Notes: generated by a model from the sequence alone, not told the origin. A DNA stretch of 64,000 nt from Bathynomus jamesi (GCA_023014485.1 JAJOZX010005623.1:251478-315477); one strand, 5' to 3'. Shown: positions 32,330 through 43,700, numbered from the stretch's first letter. Program-made: numbers and translations.

Positions 32330-33719
32330 CACTAGAGTGATCAAGGAAATCAGCATCAGATAATAACCTTATTGCTCGTTTTTGGATGACAAAGATACCA
32401 TTTAATGCGTTGTTAGCGGAGTTTCCCCAAACAAGGGTGCAGTACGTTATATAAGGAAGAACAAGAGTATAAGAAAGAGTCAATAAAACCTGTTTTGGGA
32501 TTACATTTCTAAGTTTAAGCATTATAGCAACGCTCCTTCAAATCTTTTTTGCGACATAATTTACATGATCACTCCATTGCAAATTCTTATCTAGCATTAC
32601 ACCAAGAAATTTTGTTGCAGTACACTCCTTTATAGCGATTTCATTAATATTAAGTTCATCAAGATATACATTTCTTTTATTAGTAAAAATCACGAAATTT
32701 GTTTTACTGGCGTTTATGAAGAATTTATTGATGATCAACCATTTCATTACACTGATGAATTATGAATGAAATATATTCTTAGCTAAACATCTTTGCAAGA
32801 AAAAGACAGTTGTATCATCTGCAAACATTATGAAGTTCAGTATATCAGATGAACGTGGAAGGTCATTTATATATAATAAAAATAACAGTGGACACAGAAC
32901 TGAGCCCTGTGGTCCATTATGTTTGACAAGCGCTTTAGTTGAGCAAACCTTATTTATTGATACAAAATGATATCTACTGGGCAAATAACTTTTAAACCAA
33001 TCACTGATTGCTCCTCTGAAGCCGTAACAATATAATTTATTAAGTAGAATATTATTGTCTATTACATCAAACGCCTTACTCAAATCCATAAAGAGTGGTA
33101 TCATTATTTCTTTGTTCTCCTTAGCTATATTTACATTTTCCATAAGATTTAAAATAGGCATTTCCGTTGTTTTATTATTATGGAAGCCGTATTGATTTGG
33201 AGATAATAAATTGCAGGATTCTAAATATCGCTGCATTCTAGTTTTTACAATTTTTTCAAAAACTTTGCTGAACACAGATAATGAACACACCGGCCTGTAA
33301 TTTGTTGCTTTAAAAAGGGGTGCTATATAACCAGTTTTTAGCATTGATGGGAATATTCCTTTGGAAATACTTTGATTGATAATTTTAGCCAAAGTTACAG
33401 ATATCTTATCTTTAACAAGTTTCAATATAGGTTATGAATGTTATTTTTTGTATTTTTTTAAATTTTTTTAACTTACCAATAATATTCCGGACCTCAGTAG
33501 AGGTAGCAAGAACAGAAGAAATTGAATTTAGTGAGCTGGGTGGCATATATTCTAGAGGTGAGTGATCATTATTTAGTGAGCGAAGCTTATCTGCTATTGA
33601 AGTAAAATGTATATTTAAAAAGTCTGCAATAGAAGTATCATCAATAATTTCTTTATTATCAACACTTAATTTCTCTATTGAATATAAAATCTTTGTATAA
33701 TTTGTATAAAAATACTACA

Positions 33720-33880
33720 AAAATATAGTCTTTTTAAGACTTTATGTTCTCATTACTAAAGAATGTTTAATCGTCAAAATTTTACTCGATTAGCGTGATA
33801 AGAAAAGGAAACTTTAAATATTTAAAGATTTTGCATCCGAATGTTGTATACAAAAGTTTTGTTACGCTTCAAGGCAGAAT
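33720..33880. other. No feature seen
   Basis: AT-rich sequence between the LINE and a microsatellite. Confidence 0.3.
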
Positions 33881-33921
33881 CTATCTATCTATCTGTCTAT
33901 CTATTTATCTATGTGTCAATC

Positions 33922-33968
<47 letters not shown>
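33881..33968. repeat. (TCTA)n(AT)n compound microsatellite
   Basis: Degenerate TCTA/TCTG units followed by about 21 AT units. Confidence 0.9.
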
Positions 33969-33972
<4 letters not shown>

Positions 33973-35034
33973 ACCTTACCTTACAAAGGTTCCGCGTGAT
34001 GATTTCTCATTTCGCGAAGGTCAAGCTTGTCGCCCCTCCTCTCGAGTTGGCCTGGTGAAGTAGTGAGTTGGATTCTTGCGCTCTCCACCTCACATAGCCA
34101 GGTACGCCCGGCTCATCGGGGATTGTTCTGAGCCAGGCGTCTAGTCTTCTTTTGAAGATTTCCACTGCAACTCCCTTCGTGTTTCTTAGGTCTTTGGGCA
34201 ACTGATTAAACAGTTTTGGTCCTCTCACTACAAAACTATTTTCTTTCAGGGTTAAGGATGTTCCCTGTCTCGCCTTCAATTTGGGAATACGACACAGTCT
34301 ACCGCTTCTACTTTCCATCGTTGTTTGTGGAGTTATGGGATTCAGAGTAAGATTAGGGACTAGTTTCTCCATTATTTTCCAAGTGTAAATAATGGTGTAT
34401 CTCTCTCTTCTCCTTTCCAGTGAATATAGGTCTAGTTCTCGTAACCTTTCCCAGTAATTTAGTTCTTTGCACCCATTGATCTTGGCTGTGAAGCTTCTTT
34501 GGATCCCCTCCAGCTGTCTAATGTCTTCTTTTTTATATGGGGAAGTTAGGACCGAGCAGTATTCTAATTTGGGTATTATCAGGGTTTTCAGTAGAGGAAT
34601 CATTACATTCCTATCCCTTCGTTTAAAAGTTCTCAATATCTGACCCGTTATTCTCTTTGCTCTGTTTACTGCTATCTTATTTTGTGTTTCAAATTTCGCA
34701 TCATCTGTCATTACAACCCCTAAATCTTTTGCTCTGGAATTTCTCTGAATTTCCTGTCCATTTGGGGTATAATATTCCATGCACTTTAGGTCTTCTCTTT
34801 TTCGTACCGTAATAGCTGAAATTTCTCGGTGTTAAACTTCGTAATGTTGTCTTCAGTCCACTTGTAGATTTTGTTTATGTCGGTTTGTAGAGATCCTATG
34901 TCTTCTGGGTTTCTTATTTTTCTACTGATCTTTGTGTCATCCGCAAAGGATGTTACTGTGCTGTCTCTGTTAACGTCCTCATCTATGTCAGTTAGCATGA
35001 TTATGAAGAGTATATATATATATATATAGCACAC
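33969..35034 (-). pseudogene. LINE (second family), RT C-terminus and tail, copy A
   Basis: The minus strand carries DIDEDVNRDSTVTSFADDTKIS (RT catalytic FADD box, about 34990-34920), a frame change near 34790, then a 257-codon frame (34780-34007): DLGVVMTDDAKFETQNKIAV, RDRNVMIPLLKTLIIPKLEY, LNYWERLRELDLYSLERRRE and ending GGATSLTFAK. This is the polymerase C-terminus of a Jockey/CR1-like LINE common in aquatic invertebrates. The 3' end is followed by gtaaggtaaggtaaggta, a simple-repeat tail. 5'-truncated in the RT at an (AT)n tract. Other copies lie at 35058-36296, 46840-47990, 48005-50350 and 63240-63740. Confidence 0.88.
35010..35028. repeat. (AT)n tract
   Basis: About nine AT units between two copies of the same LINE family. 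Confidence 0.9.
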
Positions 35035-35057
35035 AAACTATATGGAAACTAAAAGCA

Positions 35058-36296
35058 CACCTTTCCTAGTAATTTAGTTCTTTGCATCCACTGATCTTGG
35101 CTGTGAAGCTTCTCTGAATCCCTTCTACTTGACCAATGTCTTTTCTGTATGGGGATGTTAGGACCGAGCAACCCTCCAACTAGGGTATGACCAGTGTTTT
35201 TAACAGAGGAATCATTATATTCCCATCCCTTCTTTTAAAGGTTCTCAGTATCTATCCAGTTATTCTCTTTGCTCTGTTTACTGCTATCTTATTTTGTGTT
35301 TCAAATTTCGCGTCATCAGTCATTATAACTGCTAAATCTTTTGCTTTGGAGTTTCTCTGAATTTCCATTCCATTTAGGGTATAGTATTCCATGGATTTTA
35401 GGTCCTCCTTTCCTCTGTACCTTAATAGTTGAACTTTTTCAGTGTTAAATTTCACATTATTGCCTTCAGACCAATTATAGATTTTGTTCACGTATGTGTG
35501 TAGAGATCCTATATCCTGCGGATTTCATATTTTTCTACTAATTTTTGTGCCAGCTGCAAAAGATGTTACTGTGCTGTCACTGGTAACTTCATCTTCTATA
35601 TCAGTTAGCATGAATACGAATAGCAATGGAGCTAATACTGTTCCTTATGGTGCTGAGCTGAGGACCTCTGACTCTGATAACGATATTCCTTGAACAGTAA
35701 CGACTTGCTGCCGTTCACTAAAGAAATTATATACCAATTTTCCTCTTTTTCCTCGTTATACAGTATTTCAGTTTATGTGCTATGATTCCATGATCAAACT
35801 TGTTGAACGCCTTGGCAAAGTATGTGTATATCACATAGTTTTCATTGTTTTCGAGTGTATCAATAATGTTGTTATAGTGTCCTTAGTTGTGATAGGCATA
35901 GGCGTAGGCATAATCTTCCTTACCGGAATCCATGTCGGTTATCATTTATTTTTTCAGAGTTTCCAAAAAGTCATGAACTCTTTCTTTTTCTCCTTCAAAT
36001 ATTTTGGTGAGATGAGACGTAAGCGACACTGGCCTATAGTTTTTAGCCTCGGATAGATCTCCCTTATGCACTGGAACTATGTTCGCTCCCTTCAGGATGT
36101 TCGGTATTTTTCCCGTGTCTAGTGATAGTTTCCATATCAAATATAGGGACTTAGCGATTACATTCTTGTAGTTTTTGATTAGTGTGGCATTTCAATTGTC
36201 CGGGTCTGCTGCCGAGTGCTTTTAGTTCCCCTATAACTTGTTATACTGTACTTTCCCCTCGTACTTTTTCTTCAAAGAACATGTTTCCATTGTATA
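35058..36296 (-). pseudogene. LINE (second family), RT region, copy B
   Basis: Collinear with copy A from its LNYWERL region upwards. Fragments read RNSKAKDLAVIMTDDAKFET (35491-35252), an RT box region with SVTSFAAGTKIS-like sequence in which the catalytic FADD reads FAAG (about 35580-35530), and RPVSLTSHLTKIF with IPNILKGANIVPVHKGDLSE (36140-35946), an N-terminal RT block. Frames are broken many times. It ends in an (AT)n tract that adjoins the LTR element. Confidence 0.8.
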
Positions 36297-36316
36297 TTAA
36301 TATATATATATATATA

Positions 36317-37383
36317 TGTTAACCCCTCCGTCTATGGCCCTGGGGTGGTTCGGATCGACGGGGTTCTGGTTAGGAGGCAAGCAACGGATGTGTGACTTGA
36401 AGTGGTTTTCTTCTATGTTACTCTCCGAGTTCTTCTATAGTGGCTCGGAGGACTCTGGTAGATTTGCAATCTAAATGCTGAAGGTTCCGGATTCTTCTTA
36501 TAGCGTATCCGGAAAGTTTTCTAAGTTTTTCTGAAGAGAGCAAGGCTCGAAGGGGACAATAAAAAGTTTCTCCAATTGTAACTTTACTGCTAAAAGATAC
36601 AGGTAGTGCTCAGCCTCTGAATTAGCTTCTGAATGCCAATGGAATAATTTTAATGGGTTTATATACCCAAAAACTGCTAACATTATTATTATTAAATGCT
36701 AAGAAGGCTGTATTATTTTTGCACAATATTTAAAAATAAGTAAATTTTTTAGCTGTGGTAAGGCTTGAACGAGTAAACAAAATATTTGAAGACGAAACCA
36801 TATTTTTATCTTAAACCGCGACTTTTCAGATCTGATGTTATCATGATCTGCCAAGTTAACTAAAAGTGGAAATCGGACTATGCATCTTTACACTAAAATA
36901 TGCATATGAGTGAAATTTTAAGGTTTAAGATGTACAATTTCATGCTTAGGCAAGACATGATCTCATTGTTTATAACGAAAGAGAGTGTATACAAAATGTG
37001 AACATTGCAAAGCTTAAACAGGATTCCTTATTAAGCGAAATCTAAAAAAATGATTATGAGATTTTAAAAAACAACAGGTCACCAATTATTTAGCAAAGTA
37101 GAAAGCAAATCAAAAATTTTATCCAAACTCGCGTTGGGCGATTTTGGTCCTTATGTAAAAATGAATACACACACGTACATACATATGAGTATAGGCATTA
37201 TATAAAGTTAAATATATAAGAATATACAGAATTATATAAATACATGAACCATATAACACATGAATTTTTAAAATGGATACTTTTTCTTACAATGGATACA
37301 GAGACTATATAAATGAATACAAGAATTTCATGAAGGATAAGATAATATAGGAATATGGGAATTATTTATGGTTCATTTTTACA
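36317..37383 (-). repeat. 3' LTR of errantivirus-like element
   Basis: On the plus strand begins tgttaacccctccgtctatg and ends ttcatttttaca (TG...CA). Differs from the other LTR by one G-run indel, a c/ta change near 36942 and one substitution near 37329. It spans a polyadenylation-type AT-rich stretch and a 61-codon chance frame. Confidence 0.95.
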
Positions 37384-37397
37384 GGGCTCTTCCCTCT
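37384..37397 (-). promoter_or_regulatory. Polypurine tract
   Basis: On the minus strand agagggaagagccc lies immediately 5' of the 3' LTR, as required for plus-strand DNA priming. Confidence 0.8.
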
Positions 37398-37669
37398 AGA
37401 ATGATATTAATATAATAACGTAACAGCCTAACTAATGCTAACTAGATGATAACTATTGGTTTTATAATGCAGATTTATATATACAACATAAGTCGGGTGG
37501 TTAAGTCTAGTTCACGTGGTCTGGGTACGCACTCTTGGTCGTGCATAAATAGTTTCATGTTCCGTGTCACTTGGTTTTCTTTGTTCCCAGAATGATCTTT
37601 TCACCACAAATATACCGAGGATAATAGCACATACAATAATGATACTAACGGCAGATGTTGAGAAAATGG

Positions 37670-39250
37670 CTACCGGTTGTAGTATTTGTAAGAGATTATT
37701 TTGGTTATCATCAGAATTTTAAACCGGCTCAATTGATCATTCCATTCAGGGGCATGTAGTTCGGGTAGGATGGTTACAGGTTTTATGGAGAGATTTAAGA
37801 TCTCTATGACGGGTTTAAATTTAATTGGCGACGGAAATGGGTATGAGTTATTAAGGGTAACCTTATACGGGTTGTATATTTGGAGGGCTTTTGAACGCAA
37901 GGAGCAACCAATTGGTAGCCGAATAACCATAGGGATTGTAATGAGGGAATAATTCGATGGACACTCGAGGGTAGCGGCAGTCCTGTTCGCGAAGGAAACC
38001 CAGATGTCTGGTCCAATTCGTAGTTGGATGGTTTTAGGGGAATGAAATTTTTTAAATGAACATACGGGGGCATGCCGGTCACGAATTAAATCGATAAAGC
38101 AAGACCTAGTAGTGGGAAGAATAACTGGTTTGAGTGGAGGGCAGATGAGTTGTTTATTTGGTTGCGGGAATCGGCAATGCCGGACGTCGCTATCTGACAT
38201 CATAGAATAAGCTGATAGATCTTTGGTGAGGAAAAGGTAAGGTGGTACGGTGGGTAAATACAATCGATAGACATTAGAGTTATTTTGGTAGGGTGTTGGG
38301 AAAGGGTGAAATTTATATACGTCATAAGTGAGGAAATCGAAAAATGGTATAATTATGAGGTATGTGTAGGGGCGTGGTCCATGTACAGTCCAGGTGTATT
38401 CTAGAAATTGAGGGTAATTAGTGTGGTTGAGTGGGAATATGGGTGATAATTTTAATTGTGACTGGGCGGTGTGAATCAAGGACTGGAGTATTTCCCATGG
38501 TATTAGGGTGGAAAGAGTGATTTTTCCATGGGCTAGCTGGGTTGCACGCAAAACCTTGGAATGAATCGTAGTTATTCGTTGTAAGTATTTATCGATTAGG
38601 GTTACTTGTAGGTTCATTATCTCTATTAATTCTATATATCTTTTGTGTTCTTTGTATTGAGCTAACATGGATTCAAGGTATGTGAATCTGTCCGAAAGGG
38701 AGTGGAGGAAGCGATTGTTTTCGTGTAATGACCTAATAGTTTGTTCTAACATGTGTCCATTATATTGTCGATTTCGCGCGAAGAGATTCAATTTAAGTTC
38801 AATTCTTTTAATATCTTCTTCGGTTGCTAATCCGAATAAACCTTTGAACAGTTTCCCTCCTATATCTATCAGTCCCCTTTTACTTCTTTGGTTAAAGTTT
38901 TCTGAATTTTTAGTTTCAGTTTGTATCCATGGTAAGGCTAATATTTCTGATAGGGCGCGTGCTGTAGTTTGAATATTTTCGAGGGTATTTTCTAACAGAA
39001 CGCGACTAATCTGATCTTTTCCTTGGAAAGAATTCTGGACTTTACTTTCAAACGTTTTTAATTGGGTTTGTATCTGAAGGAGATTGATTTTAATTCTAGC
39101 AGGGGGTTGCAAATTTATATAAAGGTCTGCATGCCCTTTCAAAAATTTACCTTCTGCAAGTTTTTCTATAACAACTCCGGTAGAAATTTTAATGCTAGGT
39201 CTACAAGAGTAAATAATTTGGAAAATTATAAGGGGGACAATTTTATTCAT
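37670..39250 (-). CDS. env: Envelope glycoprotein, baculovirus-F-like (errantivirus env), anchor out of frame
   Basis: A 526-codon frame starting with a hydrophobic signal-peptide-like segment (residues 1-15). A furin-type cleavage site RSKR (122-125) is followed by a glycine-rich hydrophobic segment (GLIDIGGKLFKGLFG, 126-140), the fusion-peptide position of F-type proteins. Then comes a long helical region and a cysteine-containing ectodomain (about 360-460). Its ATG overlaps the pol stop by eight bases. Known errantivirus env proteins have a C-terminal membrane anchor and a short tail. Here the frame ends without one; a strongly hydrophobic stretch of about 22 codons occurs just beyond in another frame (about 37600-37660), separated by a one-base break near the A/T run at 37715-37726. 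As written the product would lack its anchor. Expression would be from a spliced RNA in relatives; I cannot see the splice sites. Confidence 0.88.
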   Translation of the reverse strand: MNKIVPLIIFQIIYSCRPSIKISTGVVIEKLAEGKFLKGHADLYINLQPPARIKINLLQIQTQLKTFESKVQNSFQGKDQISRVLLENTLENIQTTARALSEILALPWIQTETKNSENFNQRSKRGLIDIGGKLFKGLFGLATEEDIKRIELKLNLFARNRQYNGHMLEQTIRSLHENNRFLHSLSDRFTYLESMLAQYKEHKRYIELIEIMNLQVTLIDKYLQRITTIHSKVLRATQLAHGKITLSTLIPWEILQSLIHTAQSQLKLSPIFPLNHTNYPQFLEYTWTVHGPRPYTYLIIIPFFDFLTYDVYKFHPFPTPYQNNSNVYRLYLPTVPPYLFLTKDLSAYSMMSDSDVRHCRFPQPNKQLICPPLKPVILPTTRSCFIDLIRDRHAPVCSFKKFHSPKTIQLRIGPDIWVSFANRTAATLECPSNYSLITIPMVIRLPIGCSLRSKALQIYNPYKVTLNNSYPFPSPIKFKPVIEILNLSIKPVTILPELHAPEWNDQLSRFKILMITKIISYKYYNR

Positions 39251-42200
39251 TTCTACGCCTTAAGTTATACGGAGCTGGGGGTAGTTGTGTGGATACTTGT
39301 GTGGATACTTGTGTTGGTGGGCGAAGGGGTCGGCCTCGTTTTGGTGGCAATGGGGGTCGACCGTTGAGCTCGGATTCTGAGCGGGTTCGTTTCTTATGTG
39401 AAGGTTCTAGTTCACGTGGGTGATGCATTTGCGGGCGGTATGTAGGGTCCGTGCGTCGATCATCAATCGGCGAGGGTGGTGACAGAGGAGATGGTGGAGA
39501 TGGTGGAGTTCCACTGAGTGATCCTCTCGAAGGGGTTTCTCCAGGGTCTGGGTCCGATGGGACGCTTGGCTCTGGGGCCTCCTCTTGTTCAGAGATTGCC
39601 TCGAGTAATGGTGGTATTACGAGGTACCAATCTTCGTCATGGGTAGCGGTTCCCGCGGTGACTACTTCAGTTTTTTGATCCCTGCCCGATTTGTTAATAT
39701 CTTGACCTTTTGAAGGATAGGCGGCTCGAACGCCTGGCAGCTGTTTTTTGGGAAGGTGTTGTTCGGAAGCTATCTTCAAATTGTCAGCGTGAATGATCTT
39801 TAGTTTGGAATGATCCCGGAGGTCGAGGATTTCATAACGATTTTTTCCGAGGTCTTTCATAATCCTATATGGGCCATCCCATTTTGGGTATAATTTGCGA
39901 TGAGCCCCTGGCGGTTTCACGCTCTTCAGATAACATCGCATACCGACGATTATAGTCCGTTGACGGGGATGACGCCTATGTTGCTCTTGCTCCATCTGTT
40001 GGTTTCGTTGGTCGAGGGCATAGCGGATTATGTCAAAAATCTTGAAAGATCGTTCAGCTAGTTGCTGATTTGCTTCTGCCATTTCGGAAGATGTTAGGAC
40101 TGCCGGGTCGGTTTGGTCGGGCAAATCAAAAGGTAGACGCTTGTCGTAGTGATAGAGAACGAAATGAGGGGTGTCCCCGATGGACACATTATAGCCATTG
40201 TTGATGGCTGTTTGTACCATGGGAAGGGAATCATCCCATGTACGGGAGGATGCATCGACAACGTGGCGCAGGGCTTCCAAGATCTTTCGATTGTGCCTTT
40301 CCACTAAGCCGTTTGCCTGCGGATGGTATGCCACAATGTGTGTATTTTTAATTCTACACATGTTACAGAGTGACTCGAACAGTTTGGAAGTGAAACTAAG
40401 GGCGTTATCCGAGATTAGGATGGAAGGAGTGGTATGGTTTTGGATGACGCGTTCCACTAGGGCTCTTGCCACAGTTTCCGAGGTCTGGTCTGGAATGGCG
40501 GCTACTTCGCTGTAACGCGAGAAGTGGTCCGTAAACACAATGATGTACTGATTTCCCTTTGATGTTTTGGGAAATGGTCCCAGTATATCCATTCCAGTTC
40601 TTTGCCAGGGCCTCTGGCATACTGGATATTTATGCATTGGAGCGGTGGATGGTACGTTGCCCTTATGCTTTAAACACGACGGACATTCGGCGATGTATTC
40701 ATGTACCGTTCTGTTCATCTCGGGAAAATGGTATCGCTCCAAAAGACTTTTGATGGTGCGATCCGGCCCCATGTGTCCATAAAAAGGTGAGTCGTGACAA
40801 AGTCCAATGGCTATATCAACGAGATCCTTTGGTATCTCCACGAGGTCGTTTCCATCTTCGTTCCTGAAATGTACGAGCCCATCTTTGAGGTTGTACTGTT
40901 CTTTTACCTTCGATGGTTCCTTTTGTTCCAGGCGCGCCCGAAGGTTTTGGGTGTGTTGGTCCTGTTGTTGGGAGTATTGCAGACACTCGTAGTCGAACAC
41001 AGGAAGAAGTCCTATTTTATTCACTCGGGCGTCGGGCTTGAGTCTCGACAATCCGTCTGGAATAACTTGCAGTTTTCCCGGTTTGTATACGATTTTCGCT
41101 GCAAAATCCTGAATCAACAGAGCCCATCTACTCAATCGTCCTTCAAGTAGCTTGTCCTTGAAGAGGTACGTGAGTGGCTTATGATCAGTCTTGATGGTTA
41201 CATCGTAGCCATAGACGATATTTCGGAATTTTTTCAAAGCCCAATATACCGCTAGGGCCTCTCGGTCCGTAGTGGAATAATTCCGTTGAGGTGCAGAGAG
41301 AAGTTGACTGGCATAAGCAATGGGTAATTCCACACCGTCTACGTCCTGTAACAGGACGGCTCCTAGTCCATAGGAGGAAGCATCTGTGGCTATGATGAAG
41401 GGTCTTGTGTAATCAGGATATTGTAAAATGGGATGACAGGTTAGTTTATTAATTAAAGTTTCAAAGGCATGTTGGTGATCGGATTCCCAGTTAAATTTCG
41501 AATTTTTCTGGAACAAATTAGTAATGGGTTTAGCAATATTCGAAAATTGGGGGATAAAGTTCCGATAGAATCCGACAAAACCAATAAATGCACGGGCGTC
41601 GTCGATGGTCTTGGGTACAGGGTACCTTTCCAGGGCTTCGAGTTTGGCTGGATCAGGTTTAATTCCTGTGGACGAGAGTAGGAATCCTAGGTATACCAGG
41701 GATTCTTGTAAAAAATTGCACTTTGCAAGCTTCAGTTTAAGGTGTGCTTTTCTCAAGTGTGATAGCACATTATGAAGGCGTTGAAAGTGTGTTTTTATGT
41801 CCGAACTATAGACGATAATATCGTCAAGATACACGAGAGCTTCGACACCTAATAGGTCGGAAAGGACTATATTCATCAACCTAGAGAAATTAGCAGGCCC
41901 ATTTCGGACTCCGAAAGGTAAAACCTGGAATTCGTAATGGCCTCGGTTAGTGGAGAAAGCAGTCAATGCCCGAGATTCGGGACTGACCTCCATTTGCCAA
42001 TAACCTGATGCTAAATCGAGGGATGAAAAAAAGTTCGCTTTCCCTACGTTCAGAATTGTTTCCTGCATGTTTGGAATCGGGAAACGGTCTGGGATGGTAA
42101 TGTTATTCAGGCGTCTAAAATCTATACAAGGGCGAGATGTTCCGTCCTTTTTGGAGACGAGAATCATAGGAGCGGACCAGGGACTAGCTGAAGGCTGAAT

Positions 42201-42521
42201 GACATCCTGCTCCAACATGTCCTTGATGTGTTCCTCAATAGTGACTAACTGAGAATGTGGAACCCGATAGGGAGGAATGAAAATGGGTTTGGAATTGGGT
42301 TCCAACTTGATTTCAAAAGGGACCAAATTAGTTCGGCCCAGAGGATCTCCGGTTAGGGCAATCACATCTTTATTTCTTATCAGGAAATCGAGAAGTGATT
42401 CCATTAGTTTGGGATCCTGTAAAGCTGGTGACTCCTGAAGGGAGTGCTTCAGACATTTCTTATATTCTTCTTTTAATATTGAAGGCTTTAATTCTAAGGA
42501 ACTGGAAACACGATTTATCAT
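39243..42521 (-). CDS. pol: Pol polyprotein: reverse transcriptase, RNase H, integrase
   Basis: 1092 codons, uninterrupted. RT palm has SSLDLASGYWQMEV (D169) and YLDD (231-234). RNase H has TDASSYGLGAVL (D380), E421 and D447. The integrase zinc region has H576, H583, C613 and C616, and the catalytic triad is D645 (TGMDILGP), D705 (LISDNA) and E741 (NGLVERHN). The C-terminus is proline-rich (about 1000-1060) and ends RRRNE. The ATG chosen is arbitrary: the frame is open upstream to about 42905, into the protease-linker repeat, so pol is normally expressed fused to protease. It copies the element RNA into DNA in the particle and integrates it. All catalytic residues are present, which suggests recent activity. 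Confidence 0.95.
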   Translation of the reverse strand: MINRVSSSLELKPSILKEEYKKCLKHSLQESPALQDPKLMESLLDFLIRNKDVIALTGDPLGRTNLVPFEIKLEPNSKPIFIPPYRVPHSQLVTIEEHIKDMLEQDVIQPSASPWSAPMILVSKKDGTSRPCIDFRRLNNITIPDRFPIPNMQETILNVGKANFFSSLDLASGYWQMEVSPESRALTAFSTNRGHYEFQVLPFGVRNGPANFSRLMNIVLSDLLGVEALVYLDDIIVYSSDIKTHFQRLHNVLSHLRKAHLKLKLAKCNFLQESLVYLGFLLSSTGIKPDPAKLEALERYPVPKTIDDARAFIGFVGFYRNFIPQFSNIAKPITNLFQKNSKFNWESDHQHAFETLINKLTCHPILQYPDYTRPFIIATDASSYGLGAVLLQDVDGVELPIAYASQLLSAPQRNYSTTDREALAVYWALKKFRNIVYGYDVTIKTDHKPLTYLFKDKLLEGRLSRWALLIQDFAAKIVYKPGKLQVIPDGLSRLKPDARVNKIGLLPVFDYECLQYSQQQDQHTQNLRARLEQKEPSKVKEQYNLKDGLVHFRNEDGNDLVEIPKDLVDIAIGLCHDSPFYGHMGPDRTIKSLLERYHFPEMNRTVHEYIAECPSCLKHKGNVPSTAPMHKYPVCQRPWQRTGMDILGPFPKTSKGNQYIIVFTDHFSRYSEVAAIPDQTSETVARALVERVIQNHTTPSILISDNALSFTSKLFESLCNMCRIKNTHIVAYHPQANGLVERHNRKILEALRHVVDASSRTWDDSLPMVQTAINNGYNVSIGDTPHFVLYHYDKRLPFDLPDQTDPAVLTSSEMAEANQQLAERSFKIFDIIRYALDQRNQQMEQEQHRRHPRQRTIIVGMRCYLKSVKPPGAHRKLYPKWDGPYRIMKDLGKNRYEILDLRDHSKLKIIHADNLKIASEQHLPKKQLPGVRAAYPSKGQDINKSGRDQKTEVVTAGTATHDEDWYLVIPPLLEAISEQEEAPEPSVPSDPDPGETPSRGSLSGTPPSPPSPLSPPSPIDDRRTDPTYRPQMHHPRELEPSHKKRTRSESELNGRPPLPPKRGRPLRPPTQVSTQVSTQLPPAPYNLRRRNE

Positions 42522-43700
42522 ACTGATGGGGAAATCTGAATCTACTTCTACTGTGGAAACAGTTCCTATTTTCTGATTTGAAGTTAATTCTATAGGACTT
42601 TCTCCTTTGTTTAAACAAACAACAGGGATAGCTGAATTCTGACTCTGACTAAGGACTTGGGCAATAAGAACATCTCTTTTGAAATTACTTTTCTCTGTAA
42701 TCAGAGTACGCTCTGACTCTAATAATTTTCCTTGACTGTTAACTACTTTTGCTAGGAAACAAATCTTCTCATAAGGTGCTACTGTTATATGCTCGGTAGG
42801 GCATATGAAAAATTGTGAATCTGATTCTGGTTCGGCGACTAAAATTTGCCTTATTGGCTGAACTGAAGCTGGCTGACTGGAAACTGACTGACTGGAAACT
42901 GGCTGACTGGAACTGGCTGACTGGAAACTGACTGACTGGAAACTGACTGACTGGAAACTGACTGACTGGAAACTGACTGACTGGAAACTGACTGTCTGGA
43001 AACTGACTGACTGGAAACTGCCTGGGTTGATCCAACTGGATTCAACAACTGGAACTGATTACCCTGGGGTCTGATTTCTGGAGCGGTTGTCCCTCTGGAT
43101 GCAACCGGCCGACTTGATCTGCTATCAAGTAGAGGGGGTTTCCTATTTCTTTCGGAAATCTGAACTGAGCTAAGTCTATTAGCATTAAGTTGTCTGTCAT
43201 CCTCGCGGAGATGGTGTGTCCTATTTCGACACTTTACTAACTTTCCGGCTGGGTAAATCTCCCATTGATTCCGGTTAAAAAAATCCATCCCTAGTAGGAT
43301 GTCTGTCTGAAAGGTGGCGACTGTGTCCACTATACAACATTTCGCGGGGTATACCGCGTTTCCAATTTCTAAATATAACTCAATTTCTCCGTATGTGGGT
43401 ATGGGTGTGCCCGTAACTCCTCTAAGTTGGCAGGATGGTGCCTTAAGTTCATATTTATAATTTGTACTCTCTAGTAATTCATCTACGCATTGTTTCTTAA
43501 TTAACGTCGCGTGTGCTCCTGTATCTAGGAGAGCAGTTAAATCTTGGTTATCCGTACTACAATTTATTATTAAATCTAAGAGGTCCGCACCTATTATCCT
43601 GATGGGGAGTTTGTGTGCGTATCTGGGCTTACTACTGTAATTTAGGAGGGAGGAGGTTGAACTGCTGCCTCCAATGTAGGGTCTAAAAAAGGGCTCACAT
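42522..43700 (-). pseudogene. Retroviral-type aspartic protease and linker, separated from pol by a frame break
   Basis: The minus-strand frame read from about 43690 contains LTALLDTGAHATLIKK (DTGA catalytic box, near 43540), GTPIPTYGEIELYLEIGN and FQTDILLGMDFF, an aspartic protease of the gypsy type. It then enters a linker built of about ten 15-bp repeats (SQSVS units, 42880-43030). One unit (about 42903) is one base short, and downstream pol is in the frame reached by that loss. The upstream gag frame ends at a PPPS-stop near 43640, so gag-pro expression probably used a ribosomal frameshift there. I place the 5' limit from the motif, not from a start codon. Confidence 0.8.
42880..43030 (-). 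repeat. 15-bp coding minisatellite in protease-pol linker
   Basis: ctgactggaaactga repeated about ten times with minor variation, one unit with a single-base loss (ggaact for ggaaact). Confidence 0.9.

Larger units (their letters stand above)
31005..33715 (-). pseudogene. LINE (Jockey/CR1-like), copy 2, with two nested MITEs
   Basis: Same family as 3920-5092 but longer. The minus strand reads a linker (LNSISSVLATSTEVRNIIG), then RT blocks in the frame at 33425-32760: GIFPSMLKTGYIAPLFKATN, NYRPVCSLSVFSKVFEKIV, QYGFHNNKTTEM, LFMDLSKAFDVIDNNIL, GPQGSVLCPLLFLLYINDLP and MFADDTTVFF. The thumb follows at 32747-32538 (FLGVMLDKNLQWSDH) and 32522 onward (KLRNVIPKQVLLTLSYTLVL). The YADD-type box reads FADD, as in copy 1. 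It is interrupted at 31995-32329 and 31374-31607 and has frame breaks near 32760 and 33430. The 5' endonuclease is absent. Confidence 0.88.

Noticed and set aside
36297..36316. Target duplication of the LTR element in the flanking AT tract
   Set aside because: The left flank is TATA-type and the right flank begins cacaac; no 4-6-bp match can be shown.
39451..41681. Plus-strand frames opposite pol
   Set aside because: Antisense shadows of an intact pol frame.
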